Shown: positions 10,132-22,600, counted from the stretch's first letter. The stretch is 50,159 nt of DNA from Trametes villosa (GCA_002964805.2 PUDQ02000030.1:1-50159), one strand, 5' to 3'. Made by a program: numbers and translations. The notes: generated by a model from the letters alone, not told the origin.

Positions 10132-13100
10132 GAGGCATGCGGCGCGATGTCAATCCGGCTCGGACCGCTGGACGTCGCGGCAGAGGGAGAGTAGATCCTT
10201 GCGTGCGCGGACTAGGCTCATGACACAGGTCGTTCGAGTTGAGTGAGTGCATATCCGAGCGCAGCGTTCTCGTTCGCGCGCGAATGGTACGGCGGGCGCG
10301 TTCCGCGTGCTCGAGCGCAACGCTCAACTGATCATCCGCTGTGGCCGCTCTTGATTGCAAGTCTCACGCGGTCAGTCAGGTGTGAGGTTTACGTGGAGCG
10401 TGCATCCACTGTAACAATCCAGGGGTGCTACATGCGTCTGAATCACAAGAAGAGCTCGGCTTCGGCATAACTGGATGACATGCGCGTCGAGCGCAAGCTC
10501 ACAGCTGATCACGGACACAAAGGTCGAGGACCTTCCGGACCTGCAGGCCTGAGTGTTGATGCTTCTCGGAACCAGGGTGCACATGTATGCGAAGGGGCCG
10601 GTGGGAATAAGGACCACAGCTTCGGGTGTTTTTGGCAAGGTCTCGGAACACGAGCTCGAGCACGAGAGGAGTGCACCCTGCCTCTCACCGGAACCACGCG
10701 AACCCGCCGCGCTGCGCCCACGCCGAAGCACTGGTATTGTCAGAGCAGTACAACAACAGCACTAGAAGCCTATGATGAGCGCGAACCCATGACATGGGCT
10801 GTACCGATGACAATAGCGATGCGCACGGTGTTCGACGCCGCTCTGTGCTCATCGCGCGGGGGTGCGTTCTTTCGTTCGGGCGGTACTGCTCTCCTGCAAG
10901 GGGCCTCTCCTGCTCCGAGGTCGCCGAACTGAGACCCAGTCGGGCGTCGGGCGCGGAGGCGGGGCCAGAATGTCATGGAAGGCTCGGAATTTATATTCGG
11001 CTACGAGATGTATCGTACATGCAGGATGATGTGTGAGCGAGAGGACACGCGCGCCGGCCGAGGCGCGGTATACTCGCTGGGACGCCACACGCTCCCGAGT
11101 CGATGGATATCACCGGCGTTAAACGTCGAAATGTTATGTACACCCCCCTACAGTCAAAAGCCGACAAGACCAGGCGTGCAAGACGGCGCGGCCGTGCGCC
11201 ACCCATAGACGAGACGCACTGCGGCGAGAGAGTCGCGATCGCACTTTGTCGGTGATATCGCGAACCCCTTCCCGCATGCGATCTACAGTCTCCAGCCGCG
11301 ACGCGCACGCATGCACTTAACCCCGAATAGTGCCTCGCTCGACAGCGCATCGTTGCGTGTCACAACTGCAGTCGGTGCTTGTTAGATAGCCTACTCACAA
11401 CTTCTCCCGGGGCCCACCAATGTCCTAGTAACACGTTCGGAGTCGCAGCTGACTTCCCGGCCATGCTCGACGCCGGCCGCCGGGTCCCGGGCACTATGGG
11501 CGCAGGCGAGTGGCGGAGGAGCTCTAGCTGTAGACGACATAGACCCACGGATACGTGCAGCGCTCGAGAGTCGACGCAGCGAGCTGCCGAGGCGTAGGCC
11601 TACCGTTGGCGTCCGACGTGCGAGATGGCTGGTCCAATGAGGTCGAACCGATCAGAGCCCGACCAACGCACAGCACAAGCATCGCGCGGGGCGGCGGCGC
11701 GATCGCCTGGTGGGACAGAACTGGCTGTCACAGCGGACCTGCGGGGCTGCGTCAGACGAGTAGCGCCGCGCAGCTGACGTCCACCCTCGAGCCTCGCTCC
11801 TCGCTTCCGCAGCGAGCCGCCTCACGCACGCCGAGGAGGGACACCGGGCGGGGTAGACATTCGGTGTTGAACGGCGCGAGGTCCGCAGGCGAGCCGATGG
11901 GCGCGCGAGGTTGCGCGCGCACGCGCGCCGCGGCGCCGCTGGTGTCCAGGTCGCGTGCTGGCTATAGGTTGCCGGCAGGCGATGCGGCAAGCCGTTGATG
12001 TCGGCGTGGAGCATGGGGCAGACACGAGTGGTAGGAGTTGAAGTCGCATATCCCGGCCCTGGACAGCGTGCTGGTTGCGCGCTTCCGGTGTTCGAGAGAG
12101 CCCGAGCCTGCTGAAGAAACCGCTCGCGGGGCGTGGGTGGCAGGAGGAACGCTTGCGGGAGGGTCGCGATTCTCCTGTGGAGTTTTCCAGGAGATGAACG
12201 AGCGAGGCGAGGCGCACAGGGCAGTCGTCCCCGAGGCTGCGAGTCGTTCATGTGTGCTCCTGCGAAGAAGTTCACGCTGCGAGTCGCGCCGCAGGGGGAG
12301 GTATGTTGCGCCACATAGAAGAGATTGCACGTTTCGGCGGGACTGGGTGGACCGTCACCAGACAATCTCCTTCGCGCCATCGGTCCCTGGAAGTTTGCCG
12401 GCGGGGTTGTGTGAGCGTACTGGTTGAGAAGAGGCCGCGGGCAGGCCCGCTCTATTTGTTACTACGACCGCCGTGCCTGCGCTTCTCGAGAGCATCGAGG
12501 AATAGGTAGTGGAGGTACTCCGCGTGGAGAGAGACCGGAGTTGCCTCCGCGTAACTCATGTGTGTTCCTACGTGCAAGAGACGAGAATGCGTCAAATAGG
12601 TTTGGCTTGGACATTGGTGCGAAGAGCGTAGGAAGCTGGACCTACAGGCAGGGTGAGGAGAGACTTACCTTACACTATAGTTCCAGGACGCCCAACGATA
12701 TTGTCCGATCTCGCGCGAAGCCACGGATGGGAGCCTTGAAGCAATGTGAGGTCAGGGGACCGAGGCCGCGTGCTCCAGAATGCGAGGAGGAGGACGTCGA
12801 AGGATAAGACATGAGTGCTCGGGGCAGAAAGCATGGACACAGCAAGAACCCCACGTCATCCGTAGAACTTGAAGTGCGCAAGCGGGGTGGGAGGCAGCGT
12901 GTGGGAGGGAGAACACGTCACAGCAGAGGAATTGGTCGCCATATCTAGTGCGCAAGGCAAATGACGTCGGGTGGCGAGATCTAGTGCAGACAGAGGGCGT
13001 AACAGAGCCGTCGAGTAGTCGTCGTCAGTGAACGAGATGCCCTCGAGTCCCTTGCAATGTGAAAACGCAGGGATGCGGGCGCCTATTGGGAAGCCTTTTG

Positions 13101-13275
13101 GCGCGATGTTTATGTGTGTTTGGTTAGGATGGCGCCGTTTGGCGCCGCGCGAATTGCTCCGGCTGCGCCCAATGCGTCCCAGACCTGAGGGAGACTATCA
13201 CTCACTACCATCGCGCAGCCTCAGTGCCCTAGTCCAGACCAATATCTAGCTCGACTTCATAACACAGCTGCTCTA
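10132..13275. repeat. Long duplicated spacer, copy A (upstream of F-box 2)
   Basis: No gene is supported. The stretch aligns by eye with copy B (17.82-18.31 kb continued at 25.36-27.55 kb) in the same order: the start GGCGCGATGTCAA (10,142 and 17,829), the run GAGCGCGAACCCATGACATG (10,778 and 25,391), CACGCTCCCGAGTCGATG (11,088 and 25,700), CGGGGCTGCGTCAGAC (11,741 and 26,354), and TATGTTGCGCCACATAGAAG (12,302 and 26,964). Differences include many gaps not divisible by three, so conserved coding is unlikely. It shows that a block including spacer and flanking F-box genes was duplicated. Confidence 0.7.
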
Positions 13276-15132
13276 ATGCCCTCGTCAGTGACTCAGATGT
13301 AACTCGTCATTATCATTCATTTATTCAATCATTCTCCCGTGTCGCTGATGTCTATCCGCCCGCTGTAGCATACTGGACTTGAACCAGGACGTCTTGCTCA
13401 GCATTTTGGAGGAATTCAATCTCCAGAGACACCTTCGCATCTTCTCCCTAACTTGTAGGACGGCTCGTAATGCGGCCAAACCCATGTTGTTTCGGCGATG
13501 CAAGACGGTAAAGATCGGTTTGGGCTGCGTACCACTTTCCGCCGGTGTTTTCCCTCCAGAATCCCTGTGGGGCTTCATACGGTACGCACTGAGTACTTAT
13601 TTATATCCCACGTTAACCTTTCGACTAGTCACCTCGCAATCCATGAAGACTGGCCTGAGATGGAGGCGCGCGACAATGGCTCACGACGGCCGCCACTGCC
13701 ACGCGATCTGACGATCTGCACGTACTTCGACCCCAACTTCATCTCCCATGCGTTGAAACAGATGCCTGCCCTGCGAACGATCACCATAACGTCTGACGCC
13801 GACGTATGTCACGGACTGCCATGGCCGTCTCTCAAGGCCATGCTCCTTGCGCCACAACTTCGGGAGCTGACCATCAACTTCCTACTCCCTTGCACGATGG
13901 GAGCCCCGGAAGAGGACCTAAATATTGACGTGGCGTCGCTGAGAGCATTTGACTACCGGATTCAGATGACCCGCAGCGACCCACGTTCGCTGCCAACCGA
14001 GCGCCACGCCCTTGCAATCCTTCTGCGGAAGTTGAGCACGTCTCTGCAGACGCTCAACTTGCCTGTCGAGCCTGCTCCGCTGGACACCATTCAAGCCTCG
14101 CGCTGGTCAGAGCTGCACACCTTCCATCTATACGGCGAAACACCGCTTCATCTGGCAGCACCCTACGCCGTTGTACTGGCCAATATGCCCGCACTCCGGT
14201 CTCTTCAGCTCATGATGAGCCTACGACCCGAGGTCAGCCCGCCGATCGTGTGGCCCGCCGGCCTCGCGATGGCGTGTCCCTGGCCGAGTCTCGAGAGCTT
14301 TGGCGTCATCCACCCGCATCCCGAAGACAAGCTCTACTCTCATCTCCCACCCACCCTCAAGATGCTCGTGCTGTGCCGTTATCCTTACCACTTCGACTAC
14401 ATCTGGCGGGGGCCCCGGGGCGGCTACATCGGTGAACGCCGTCTGCACGGGTCGCTCATGACGGCATCCCAGGCCCTGCGGCTTCTAAGCCAATGCCAGA
14501 CGCCGAACCTCACCGAGCTCGCTGTTGAATACGGCGCCGACGACCGGGAGTTCGACCTTCTCGGCATGATCCCCCGCGCATTCCCCCGCCTCACCTCGCT
14601 GACCGTCAACGCCTACCGATCCGTAGAGAACAACGCGGACGTCCCCGTGGTAAGTGCACGCGATTGGGTGCCGTACGCTCCTCCGCTGACCGCCTACGCA
14701 GGAGCGGCTTGCTCGTGCGCTCGCGCCACTCTCGCACCTGCGCACTCTGCGGACGCACCTCGGCTTCAAGGAGATCATAGGGGCCACCTCCGTCATGCCG
14801 CTCCGGGGTAGCTACCAGACCAAGGACACCCCCAGCGAGAAGCGTCTCGTCGAGGCGAGGGACAGCGCCGCGCGGACGCTTGCGGAAACCATGGCCCCGT
14901 GTCTGCGCGATATCTTCCTGCTCCATCCGTTGCTGCGCAGCGGGAGGTACTGGGTGCAGTACCGGCTCGTGCCTGCGACCAGACGGAAGGCCGAGGAGGG
15001 GGCATTCAAAGGCCGGACTGGCTTCTATGAGCTCTCGGTGAGCATTTCGACAGATATGTTCTCGCGGCGATGGCTGACGCGCAATGGACACAGTATGCGC
15101 ACGGCGTCCTTCTTGCCGCTCCGGAGTGGTAG
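13276..15132 (+). CDS. F-box-like / leucine-rich-like protein, array member 2
   Basis: Five exons (13276-13283, 13369-13581, 13629-14649, 14702-15037, 15094-15132) give 538 residues. The first exon is only 8 nt (ATGCCCTC); its donor GTCAGT and the acceptor CTGTAG before the F-box align with the other members, which decides the start. The F-box-like module lies at residues 4-50 (LNQDVLLSILEEF ... LTCRTARNAAKPMLFRRC), followed by Leu-rich repeats such as MPALRTITI and LRSLQLMMSL and the family tail (LRTLRTHLGF, YWVQYRLVP, then YAHGVLLAAPEW at the stop). It is closest to member 3, 700 bp downstream. Expected role: a substrate receptor of an SCF ubiquitin ligase, by analogy only. Confidence 0.8.
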
Positions 15133-15832
15133 TTCGGTTGGCCGGAAGAATGCGCCTCTATATCGCCCCGTCCGGCTGTCCTGTAGGAGTACCAGATGTT
15201 CGTGTAAGCGGCGACCACCGCTGATATCACATTATTTGGGAATCTAAACTACTGACAACCGTGAACGTAGTAGAGCTGCTTGCGCGTCGACTTGACCTGC
15301 TCGGATACTGAGCAGTGCGCCGCCACCCCAAGCCATGCGCGCCACCCGGATATCGCTACTCTCGCTCACTCCCTAGATACATGACAATCCCTGCCCGCCA
15401 ACATACCCCACGACATGACAAGCGAAGCGCTATACACTAGTAGCTGGCGGGATGTTAAGGTGTATTTGGTCGGGAGGGCGGGAGGGCGCAGCAGGAGAGC
15501 GCGGCGCGCAATTAGTACACACACTGGCTAGTTTACTCGCTCGAAGCCATGACTATCTGAGTACTGCGTATTGAAGCTTGAAGCTTGAGGCTTGAGACCG
15601 AGGCGCTACTACATAGGGCCGTTTGCGTGTGTTCGCAGTGGGCTCTGGCGCCAAGCGGGCGGCTTGCGATCGATATATAATGCAGATTCGCCACCAGCCG
15701 CACCGCGACCGCTTGTCGTTAGCCACTCGGGTACTGCGTCAGTGTCCTGTGCTCGAGCTTAAATCCGTATACCGGCTCTGTCTGCTCTCCGGCTAGTAGT
15801 ACATTCTCACCTTCTACAAGGCGACTGATTCA
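15133..15832. other. Intergenic region between F-box 2 and F-box 3
   Basis: No ORF supported. It contains a GGGCGGGAGG repeat near 15,470-15,490, a tandem GAAGCTT run near 15,572-15,590, the family upstream word GTATTTGGTCG at 15,462 and a TATA element at 15,674. It is far shorter than the 4-10 kb spacers on either side. Confidence 0.45.
15674..15681 (+). promoter_or_regulatory. Candidate TATA box of F-box 3
   Basis: TATATAAT about 150 bp before the proposed 8-nt first exon of F-box 3. Plausible by position; not conserved letter for letter in the other members. Confidence 0.35.
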
Positions 15833-17670
15833 ATGCTTTCGTTAGTATCGCTTTCTCAACAGAATATCCTACGATGCTGACGTCTGTCTGCTGGCTACAG
15901 CCTACTAAATCTGAACCAAGACGTGCTTGTCTGCATATTTGAAGACCTTCAACTGCGGGGGTCCCTCAAGCCCCTATCATTGACCTGCAAGAGCCTTCGT
16001 CATACGGCCAAACCTATCCTGTTTCGTCGCTGCGGAAAAGTAGAGATCAGTATCGACGGTTCGTCCGTCGGCGCTAGTGTTTTCCCTCCTGAATCGCTGT
16101 GGGGATTTATATGGTGCGTGTTAAACCTTGCCATGTACCCTGTACCAACTCTCTTCCAGCTCTCTTACGATTGAAGAGAAGTGGCCAGAGATAGCTGCAC
16201 GTAGCAACAGCCTCCGACCGACCACCGGCGATTGGACTCTCTGCACGTACTTCGATCCTGGCTTCCTCTCCCGCACCTTTCTACGCATGCCCGCCCTGAC
16301 CACGATCGTGGCCTCGTCTTACAGTCATGCTCATCACGGACTGCCCTGGCCATCTCTCCGGGCGATGTTCTTCGCCCCTCGGCTTCGGAAACTGGAGATA
16401 TGCTTCCTCACCATCTGCACGGACGGGGCACAAGAAGAGGATTTGGACTTTGAGGTGCCGCCGCTGACCGCGTTTGAGTATCGACTTAAAACGACGCGCG
16501 GCGATCCCTCCTGGTTCCCCACGGAACGCCACGCCCTCTCAATCCTGCTGCCAAAGTTGAGCGGGTCGTTAGAGAGCCTCACCTTGCCAGTTGAGCCCGC
16601 TCCTCTGGACGTCCTTCAAAACTCGCATTGGCCCAAACTCCGCACCCTCAGCCTCAACGGCGAGACGTCGCCTCTCGTGGCGGTCCCCTGCGCCACAGTA
16701 CTGGGAAACATGCCGCAGCTCCGCACTCTCCGGATCAGGCTATCGCTACGAGCCGGGGCAAGTCCGCTCATCGTATGGCCTGCCGGCCTCGAGATGGCAT
16801 GTCCTTGGCCGAGTCTCGAGAGCTTCACCATTGGTCACCCGCATGTCGAAGACAGGCTTTACGCGCATCTCCCTCCCTCCCTCACCAAGCTCGCGCTGTG
16901 CTTCTCTCCGTTCCATTACGAGTATGCCTGGAAGAGGTCTGGTGTCTTTGGTGCACGCCGCCTACGCGGATCGCTCCTCACGGCGTCTCACGCGCTACGG
17001 CTCTTGACCCGATGTTCGACGCCCAACCTCTCCGAACTCACGATCGAATTCGACGCTGACGAGCGCGAATTCGACCTCCTTGACACCCTCACTCATGCTT
17101 TCCCTCGCCTCACGTCGCTGTCCTTGCACGTATACCGGACGGTGGAGAACCACGCCGACGTCCCTGTGGTAAGTGGGTGTAACGGCCATTGCCATCTTCG
17201 CTTGCTGATCGCGCGCAGGAGCGTGTTGCCCGCGCGCTCGCGCCGCTCTCGCGTCTGCGTACCCTGCGGACGTACCTCGGCTTCAAGGCGCTCGACGAGC
17301 CATCCCAGTCCTTCCTGCCGGCACCGGAAGGCTACCAGTTCCCGGTGGACCCCTTCGAGACGCGCCTCCACGAGGCGCGGGACCGCGCCGCGCGGACGCT
17401 CGCGGACACCATAGCGCCGTCCCTGCAAGACATCGCCCTGCTCCATCCAGCGAAGGGATACCATTGGCGCTGGGTGCGGTACCGGCTCGTGCCTGCGTCC
17501 AGACCGAGGACAGCGGAGGAGGCCCGGACCGAAAGCCGGCCCGAGTGCTACACGCTTCCGGCAAGTGCACTGAACCACCTGCTCCTGCTCCTGCGCCGAC
17601 GTCTGACCAGCAGATGGCACAGTATGCGCACGGCGTGCTCCTCGCCGCGCCCGAGCACTACTTCGATTAG
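15833..17670 (+). CDS. F-box-like / leucine-rich-like protein, array member 3
   Basis: Five exons (15833-15840, 15901-16113, 16160-17168, 17219-17560, 17623-17670) give 539 residues. As in member 2 the first exon is 8 nt (ATGCTTTC). The F-box-like module spans residues 4-50 (LNQDVLVCIFEDL ... LTCKSLRHTAKPILFRRC). A Leu-rich region follows (MPALTTIVAS, MPQLRTLRIRLSL), then the family tail LRTLRTYLGF and a last exon ending YAHGVLLAAPEHYFD. The fourth intron starts with GC rather than GT: exon 4 ends CTTCCG and is followed by GCAAGTGC, where the other members have GTGAGT or GTGAGC. GC-AG introns are a known minor class, so the gene can still be intact. Confidence 0.8.
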
Positions 17671-18312
17671 CTGCAGCTTCGTCTATCTCGGCCCGCTGCT
17701 GTATGTTGTTCGATGTCAGGTTTCTTCGCAGATCGTCGTGGACGGTACCAGGCTCGCACGAGTCCGAAATCCCATCCGACTGTCAAGGCGTACCCAGCCG
17801 CTGCAATGCAGCCCTACGACAAGACACGCGGCGCGATGTCAAATCAGTCGTAGAGGGTAAGAGGCCCTCGATGGACTAGGAGCGTACGCCGAGCGAGTTC
17901 CGCGCGCTGGAGCGCGACCCTCAGGTGACCATGCGCGGTAGCTTGTAACGATGTCGAGCCTTCTCACGCGGCCCGAGTGTCCTGCAGGCGCAGGGCGTAC
18001 GCTGAGCATGCATTCGCAGTCTCGAGGTGCGGCTTGTGCCTCACAGGAAGAAGTCCTGACAAGTCGGCGGCCGCTGATGCGCGACGCAAGCGCATGCTCA
18101 CAATCGACGATGAGCACAAACGATGAGGAGCTTTTGGAGGAGCGCTGATGCTTCTCTGCCCTACATAGGCTGCACATGTTCGCGAAGGGTCAGTGGGAAT
18201 ACGAGTCATTCTGACCGCAATTGAGCGAGCGGGTTGCGGGTGTGTGTGAGCGAACGCGCTACGCCCGTGTCGGGTACTGATATATCGGTGGCGCTTCTCA
18301 GGCCAGTACATC
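17671..18312. repeat. Long duplicated spacer, copy B, left part
   Basis: From about 17,820 this stretch matches copy A from 10,132 onward. It ends exactly at the LINE target duplication (18298-18312) and continues on the other side of the insertion at 25,355. No gene seen. Confidence 0.6.
18298..18312 (+). repeat. Target-site duplication of the LINE, left copy
   Basis: TCAGGCCAGTACATC, repeated exactly at 25355-25369. It is followed by seven T residues, the complement of a poly(A) tail on a minus-strand LINE. Confidence 0.9.
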
Positions 18313-18570
18313 TTTTTTTGGATCTGATTATATTGATATGTACAAGTAGTGCTCTACAGCCGTCTACTATAGTAAGAGGGGGAACAAGTCGGGGCGATGT
18401 AGTCTACGAGGGCGGCGCGGCCGCGCATAACGGTACTGATGACTATAGCGATGTAGGTGAGTATAATCGGGGCGTAGTATATCGCGTGCACGAGTGCAAA
18501 ACAGAGGAGGGGAGATCATAGTCATGGGGCGGGCATGGGCATAGGCATGGGGAGGGAGGGAGGGGGACGG

Positions 18571-19129
18571 CTACTCTTCCCCGGGGGCGTCGTCGAATGA
18601 GAACGCCGTCGGGTTGTCCGTCAGGAACTGTTGGATGTCGTAGAACGGGTCCATCGAGGAGAGTAAGTCCTCGATGCACGAGTGGCGATATCGTCGGGTG
18701 TAGTGGTCGCAGTGGAAGAGGATGTGTTCGCGGGTGTGATAGGCGGGCGGGCCGCTGTGCAGGGTGCACAGTGTGGGCTCGTTGAGTGATGTGCGGAAGC
18801 GGTCCCGGTAGTAACCGGTCGGCGCGTGGTTCGTGAGGCAGCGGATGAATCGGGCAGTGAGTTCGGGGCGGCCGGCGAGGCGTTTGAGCGGGAAGGATCC
18901 GGTGTGCATCAAGCGACGGAAGGCAGGGTGTCTGATGTGCGTGCGTCCCCAGTATTTCGCCGGGTTTTCGTTCGCGGCCTCTTCCCAGAGGTAACGGACG
19001 TCCGCGGTGATGGCGTGCTTGACAAACGTGCGCGACACCGGGAAACGTCCTCTCCAGCCGCTCTGGCGCAGCTCCGCGTAGGACATCCGGGCCGTGAGCT
19101 TGACGTCGGCGTCGACCGCCTCGTTCTCG
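18571..19129 (-). pseudogene. C-terminal part of a LINE reverse transcriptase ORF (RNase H end and zinc-binding tail)
   Basis: On the minus strand the translation begins, across the Gypsy junction at 25.35 kb, with GPGHSNIDE and continues NEAVDADVKLTA; this is the end of an RNase H domain (compare the usual W-P-G-H-x-G-I-x-G-N-E-x-A-D-x-x-A). Then comes the tail typical of fungal Tad-like LINEs, LTNHAPTGYYRDRF and a Cys/His segment EPTLCTLHSG ... TREHILFHC, and a stop at 18571. The polymerase domain is absent, so it is a dead fragment. Assignment to the Tad group is by resemblance. Confidence 0.75.
19125..19129. repeat. Target-site duplication of the Gypsy element, left copy
   Basis: TCTCG, repeated exactly at 25327-25331. 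A 5-bp duplication is the expected footprint of Ty3/Gypsy integrase. Confidence 0.9.
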
Positions 19130-19407
19130 TGGAAGCCGCACGGAGCTGCGGCTTCACTAGTTCAGACGAGGGAAAGAACGTGAACGAGCTTCGTTGCCGT
19201 AAAGTAAGCTGAGGTGCGAATACAGGAGGAGCGCGGGCGGGACATACCTTCGTTGCCGTAAAGTAAGCTGAGGCAACGAAGGGGGGCGCGTCCGGAATAT
19301 ATACTACGTAGAAACCGAACCACAAACAAGAGTAAACGTTGGGTTCGAAGCATGCGAGGACCGAGCGGGAACCGAGACGCGGTGCGTAACCCCGGCGCGG
19401 GGTTACA
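19130..19407 (-). repeat. 3' LTR of the Gypsy element
   Basis: 278 bp, apparently identical to 25049-25326. Each end forms a hairpin (19132-19155, 9-bp stem; 19386-19406, 8-bp stem). Inside, a 26-bp segment beginning CTTCGTTGCCGTAAAG is repeated at 19189 and 19248, and the second copy is flanked by CCTTCGTTG/CAACGAAGG, a further hairpin. Confidence 0.9.
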
Positions 19408-19420
19408 CTCTCCCCCGCCC
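19408..19420 (-). other. Polypurine tract of the Gypsy element
   Basis: On the element's sense strand the bases right before the 3' LTR read GGGCGGGGGAGAG, a purine run in the exact position where plus-strand DNA synthesis is primed. Positions 19421-19666, between this and the polyprotein stop, are a non-coding A/G-rich 3' region. Confidence 0.7.
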
Positions 19421-19666
19421 TATAAAATAAGAGAAAGAAACAGAGAGAGAAAAAACGAAACAGGAGGGGGTGAGTGTCGGGGAGAGTCGTCGGGCCATAC
19501 GGAAGTGAATAGGCTGCAAGCAGCCGTGTCGACCGAAGGCGCGTGAACTTGCCGCGGACGACCAGGACGAAGGGGGGAAGCGCGCGCCGGCGCGCGGTTC
19601 CTAATGCAGAGATGGGCGGACGACAGCAGGGCACACAGAGCAAAGACGGAAGGGAAAGGCACTCGC

Positions 19667-22600
19667 CTACGCAGTTTCACCGATCTCCTGGAGGTATGCG
19701 TCCAAAGCGGCCAAGTTTTCCACCTCACGACCGGGCAGCCAGGAGTCCGAGCCCTGCCCGTAACCCAACCACCGTACGAGGTATTGCCAGCCGCGTCCGA
19801 CGCGGCGGCGGTCCAGGATACGCTCGACGAAGTACTCCTCCTCGCCGTCGGGGGTGACGATCGGGCCCGGCTCGGGGTCCGCGCGGCCGGGGAAACGATC
19901 GTTGTCGTTGGCGCGATAAGGGCGGAGGAGGGAGGAGTGGAACGTTGGGAAGATGTTCATGGAGGCGGGGAGGTCGAGAGTGTACGAAGAGGTAGCCGTG
20001 TTCGCGCGGCTGATAGTGTAGGGGCCGTCATATCGGACCATGAACTTGGCCACCCGATGAGAGCCGCGTTGCATGTACTCGCGGCGGCGGTGGAATGTGG
20101 AGAGTAGCACGCGGTCGCCGACAGCGTAGCATTCGTCGGGTCCGCGCGCGGAGTTGGCGTGGAAAGCCTGGGCAGCCTTGGCCAGGAGCAAGTTGTCCTG
20201 CGCCTCCATAACGTCGGTCTCCAACCGGCGCAGGGTTTCGAGCGCGGACGAGAGATCCTGGGCCCCGCCATCGAGCGCTGTCGCTGCGGCGTCGATGTCC
20301 GCATCGCCGATCGCGGGGATCACGCGAGGCGAGCGGCCGTGGCGGAGGTGGAATGGGGTGTAGCCTGTAGAGGCGTTGACAGTGCTCATTAACTGAAAGC
20401 GAATGAGGGGCAACGCTCTCACCCAGCCGGTTTGGTTTCGAGCGACGTGGTAGCGCAGGAGCTGGATCACCGTTTTGTTGGTGCGCTCGCTCGCGCCGTC
20501 GGTCTCCGGGTGGAACGAGGACGACATGTTGAGCTTCACACCGATGAGGGTGTGAAGCGCCTTCCAGAACCTTGACACGAAAAGCTTGTCGCGATCTGAA
20601 ACGATATTGAGCGGCAATCCATTCTCACAATACCAATGCTCGAAGAAGAGACCGGCGAACTGTTCGGCGGTCATGTCCATACGGCAGGGAACGAACCGCA
20701 TTTCCGACCCGAGGCGGTCGGTCATCGTCACGATGCAATCGAATCCGCCATCGTTAGGCAAAGGGCCGATGAAGTCTATCGCCACGCTATCGCCGCGCCC
20801 GTCAGGCACGCGTAGTGGGTGTAGAGGACCAGCTGGCTTCTTAGTGTTGCTTTTCATACGCTGGCAGGCGTCGCAACTCGGAATATACAACGTTTCGAGT
20901 TCGCTGCGCATTTTTGGCCAGAAGTATGAATGCCGGATCGCCTCGTATGACTTATCGAAGCCGAAATGTCCCAAGGAATCATGCGCAAGACGAAAGATAC
21001 CCTCGCGGAGATCCGGCGCTCGCGGAATGCAGAGGCGGTCGCCGATGTACAAGAGACGGTCTTTCACAGAGACGCTACAAGCCGTGCGGCCGTCGAGGTC
21101 GCCTGCGAGCAGGGACTGCAGACCATCCTCGCGATTGTCTGTGAGCAACGCGACGAGGCGCTGGCACCACTTATCGTCCGTATATCCTTTGCGGATGCGT
21201 TCGAGCCACGCGGGATCGGTGGACACGCGAAGTGTGTTCACCGCCGCGACGCGCGTGGACGCGGTCACGTGTGCGCGCTCGGCGCTCTCCAAGGCAGACA
21301 AGAGATCGCCCACGCGCGACAGCGCGGCGACCGTGGTTTCGCTCAGGTCAGGGGCCGCCGGGAGCAGGCGGGACAAGGCGTCTGCCGCGCCGTTGTCTTC
21401 CCCTTTGATGTACGAGATGTGGTAGTCGTACTGCCCCAAAAACTCCTGCCAACGCGCCTGCCGGCGGGACAGGTGTTTCTGGGTAGTGAAGTTCTCCAGG
21501 GTCCGATGATCCGTAAAAACGGTGAACGGCACACCTAGTAGGTCAATCCGCCACTTTTTTAAGGGCGCGGACGATCGCCAACAGCTCCTTCTCGTGAACC
21601 GGGTAGTTCAGCTCCGCGGCCTTGAGTTGGCATGACTCGAAGGCGACGGGGCGCGCGCTTTCGACGGTTGGACCGTACATAAGAACGGCGCCCGTGCAGT
21701 AGTCGCTCGCGTCTGTCGCGACGAAGATCTTGTTTTCGCCGAGGTTGGAGTGGTCGATGACGGTGAGACACTCGGCGCTGAGCACGAGTTCCTTGACTTT
21801 GAGGAAAGCCTCGTCGTGCTTCGCCGTCCAGGCGAAGTCCTTCTCAGCTTCCTTCGTCGTGAGCGGGTTCAAGGGAGCCGTCAGCTCGGCGAGGTGAGGT
21901 AGGAAGGAAGCGACGTAGCGGACTAAACCGAGAAAGGCCCGGACGTCTGTCGCGCACTTCGGGCGCGGCCAGTTGACGATCTTGTCGACCTTCTCGCCGT
22001 CCGGCTGTATACCCGCTTGCGAGATCCTGTGGCCGAGGAAGCGGATATCAGTGCAGAACAGATCCGTTTTCTTAAGGGAACAGAAGAGCCGGTGCTCGCG
22101 CAGCAGGTTGAGCACCTTCTCGACGTTCACCTTATGTTCCGCCAGGTCTTTGGACCAGATGATGATGTCGTCCAAGTATACGTGACACACCGTACCGATG
22201 AGCGGTCTCAGCGCGTTGTACATGCGGCGTTGGTGAGTACTGGGCGCGTTGCGCGCGCCCTGCGGCATCACCGTCCACTCGTACAGCCCGAAAGGCGTCG
22301 TAACCGCCGTATACTTGATGTCCGACTCCGCCACCCTGGTCTGGAAGAACGAATTAGTCATATCAAGTTTCCCCCATATGCGGCCTTTACCGCAGTCTGA
22401 GAGAATTTCTTGAATGGACGGTAATGGGTACACGTCCGGGACGGTGTTGTCGTTCAAAACGCGGTAGTCGTTTACCCAGCGCGGCAAGGCAGAGGGGTCA
22501 GACTTTGGTACGAGGAAGGAGGGAGAAGCGTACGGGCTCGATGACGGACGTAGACGTCCGGCATCGAGATGTTGTTCCAGCAAGGTTTTCCATGCTTCCC

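Noticed and set aside
11652..12380. 242-codon minus-strand ORF in spacer copy A, and a 247-codon one in copy B (26212-26955)
   Set aside because: The two frames are not equivalent: alignment of the spacer copies shows gaps not divisible by three, and the translations are Arg/Ser/Ala-rich without domains.
21540..21565. Programmed frameshift in the Gypsy polyprotein
   Set aside because: The site lies within RNase H rather than at the gag/pol boundary and needs a +1 shift on an A run; a one-base insertion is simpler.
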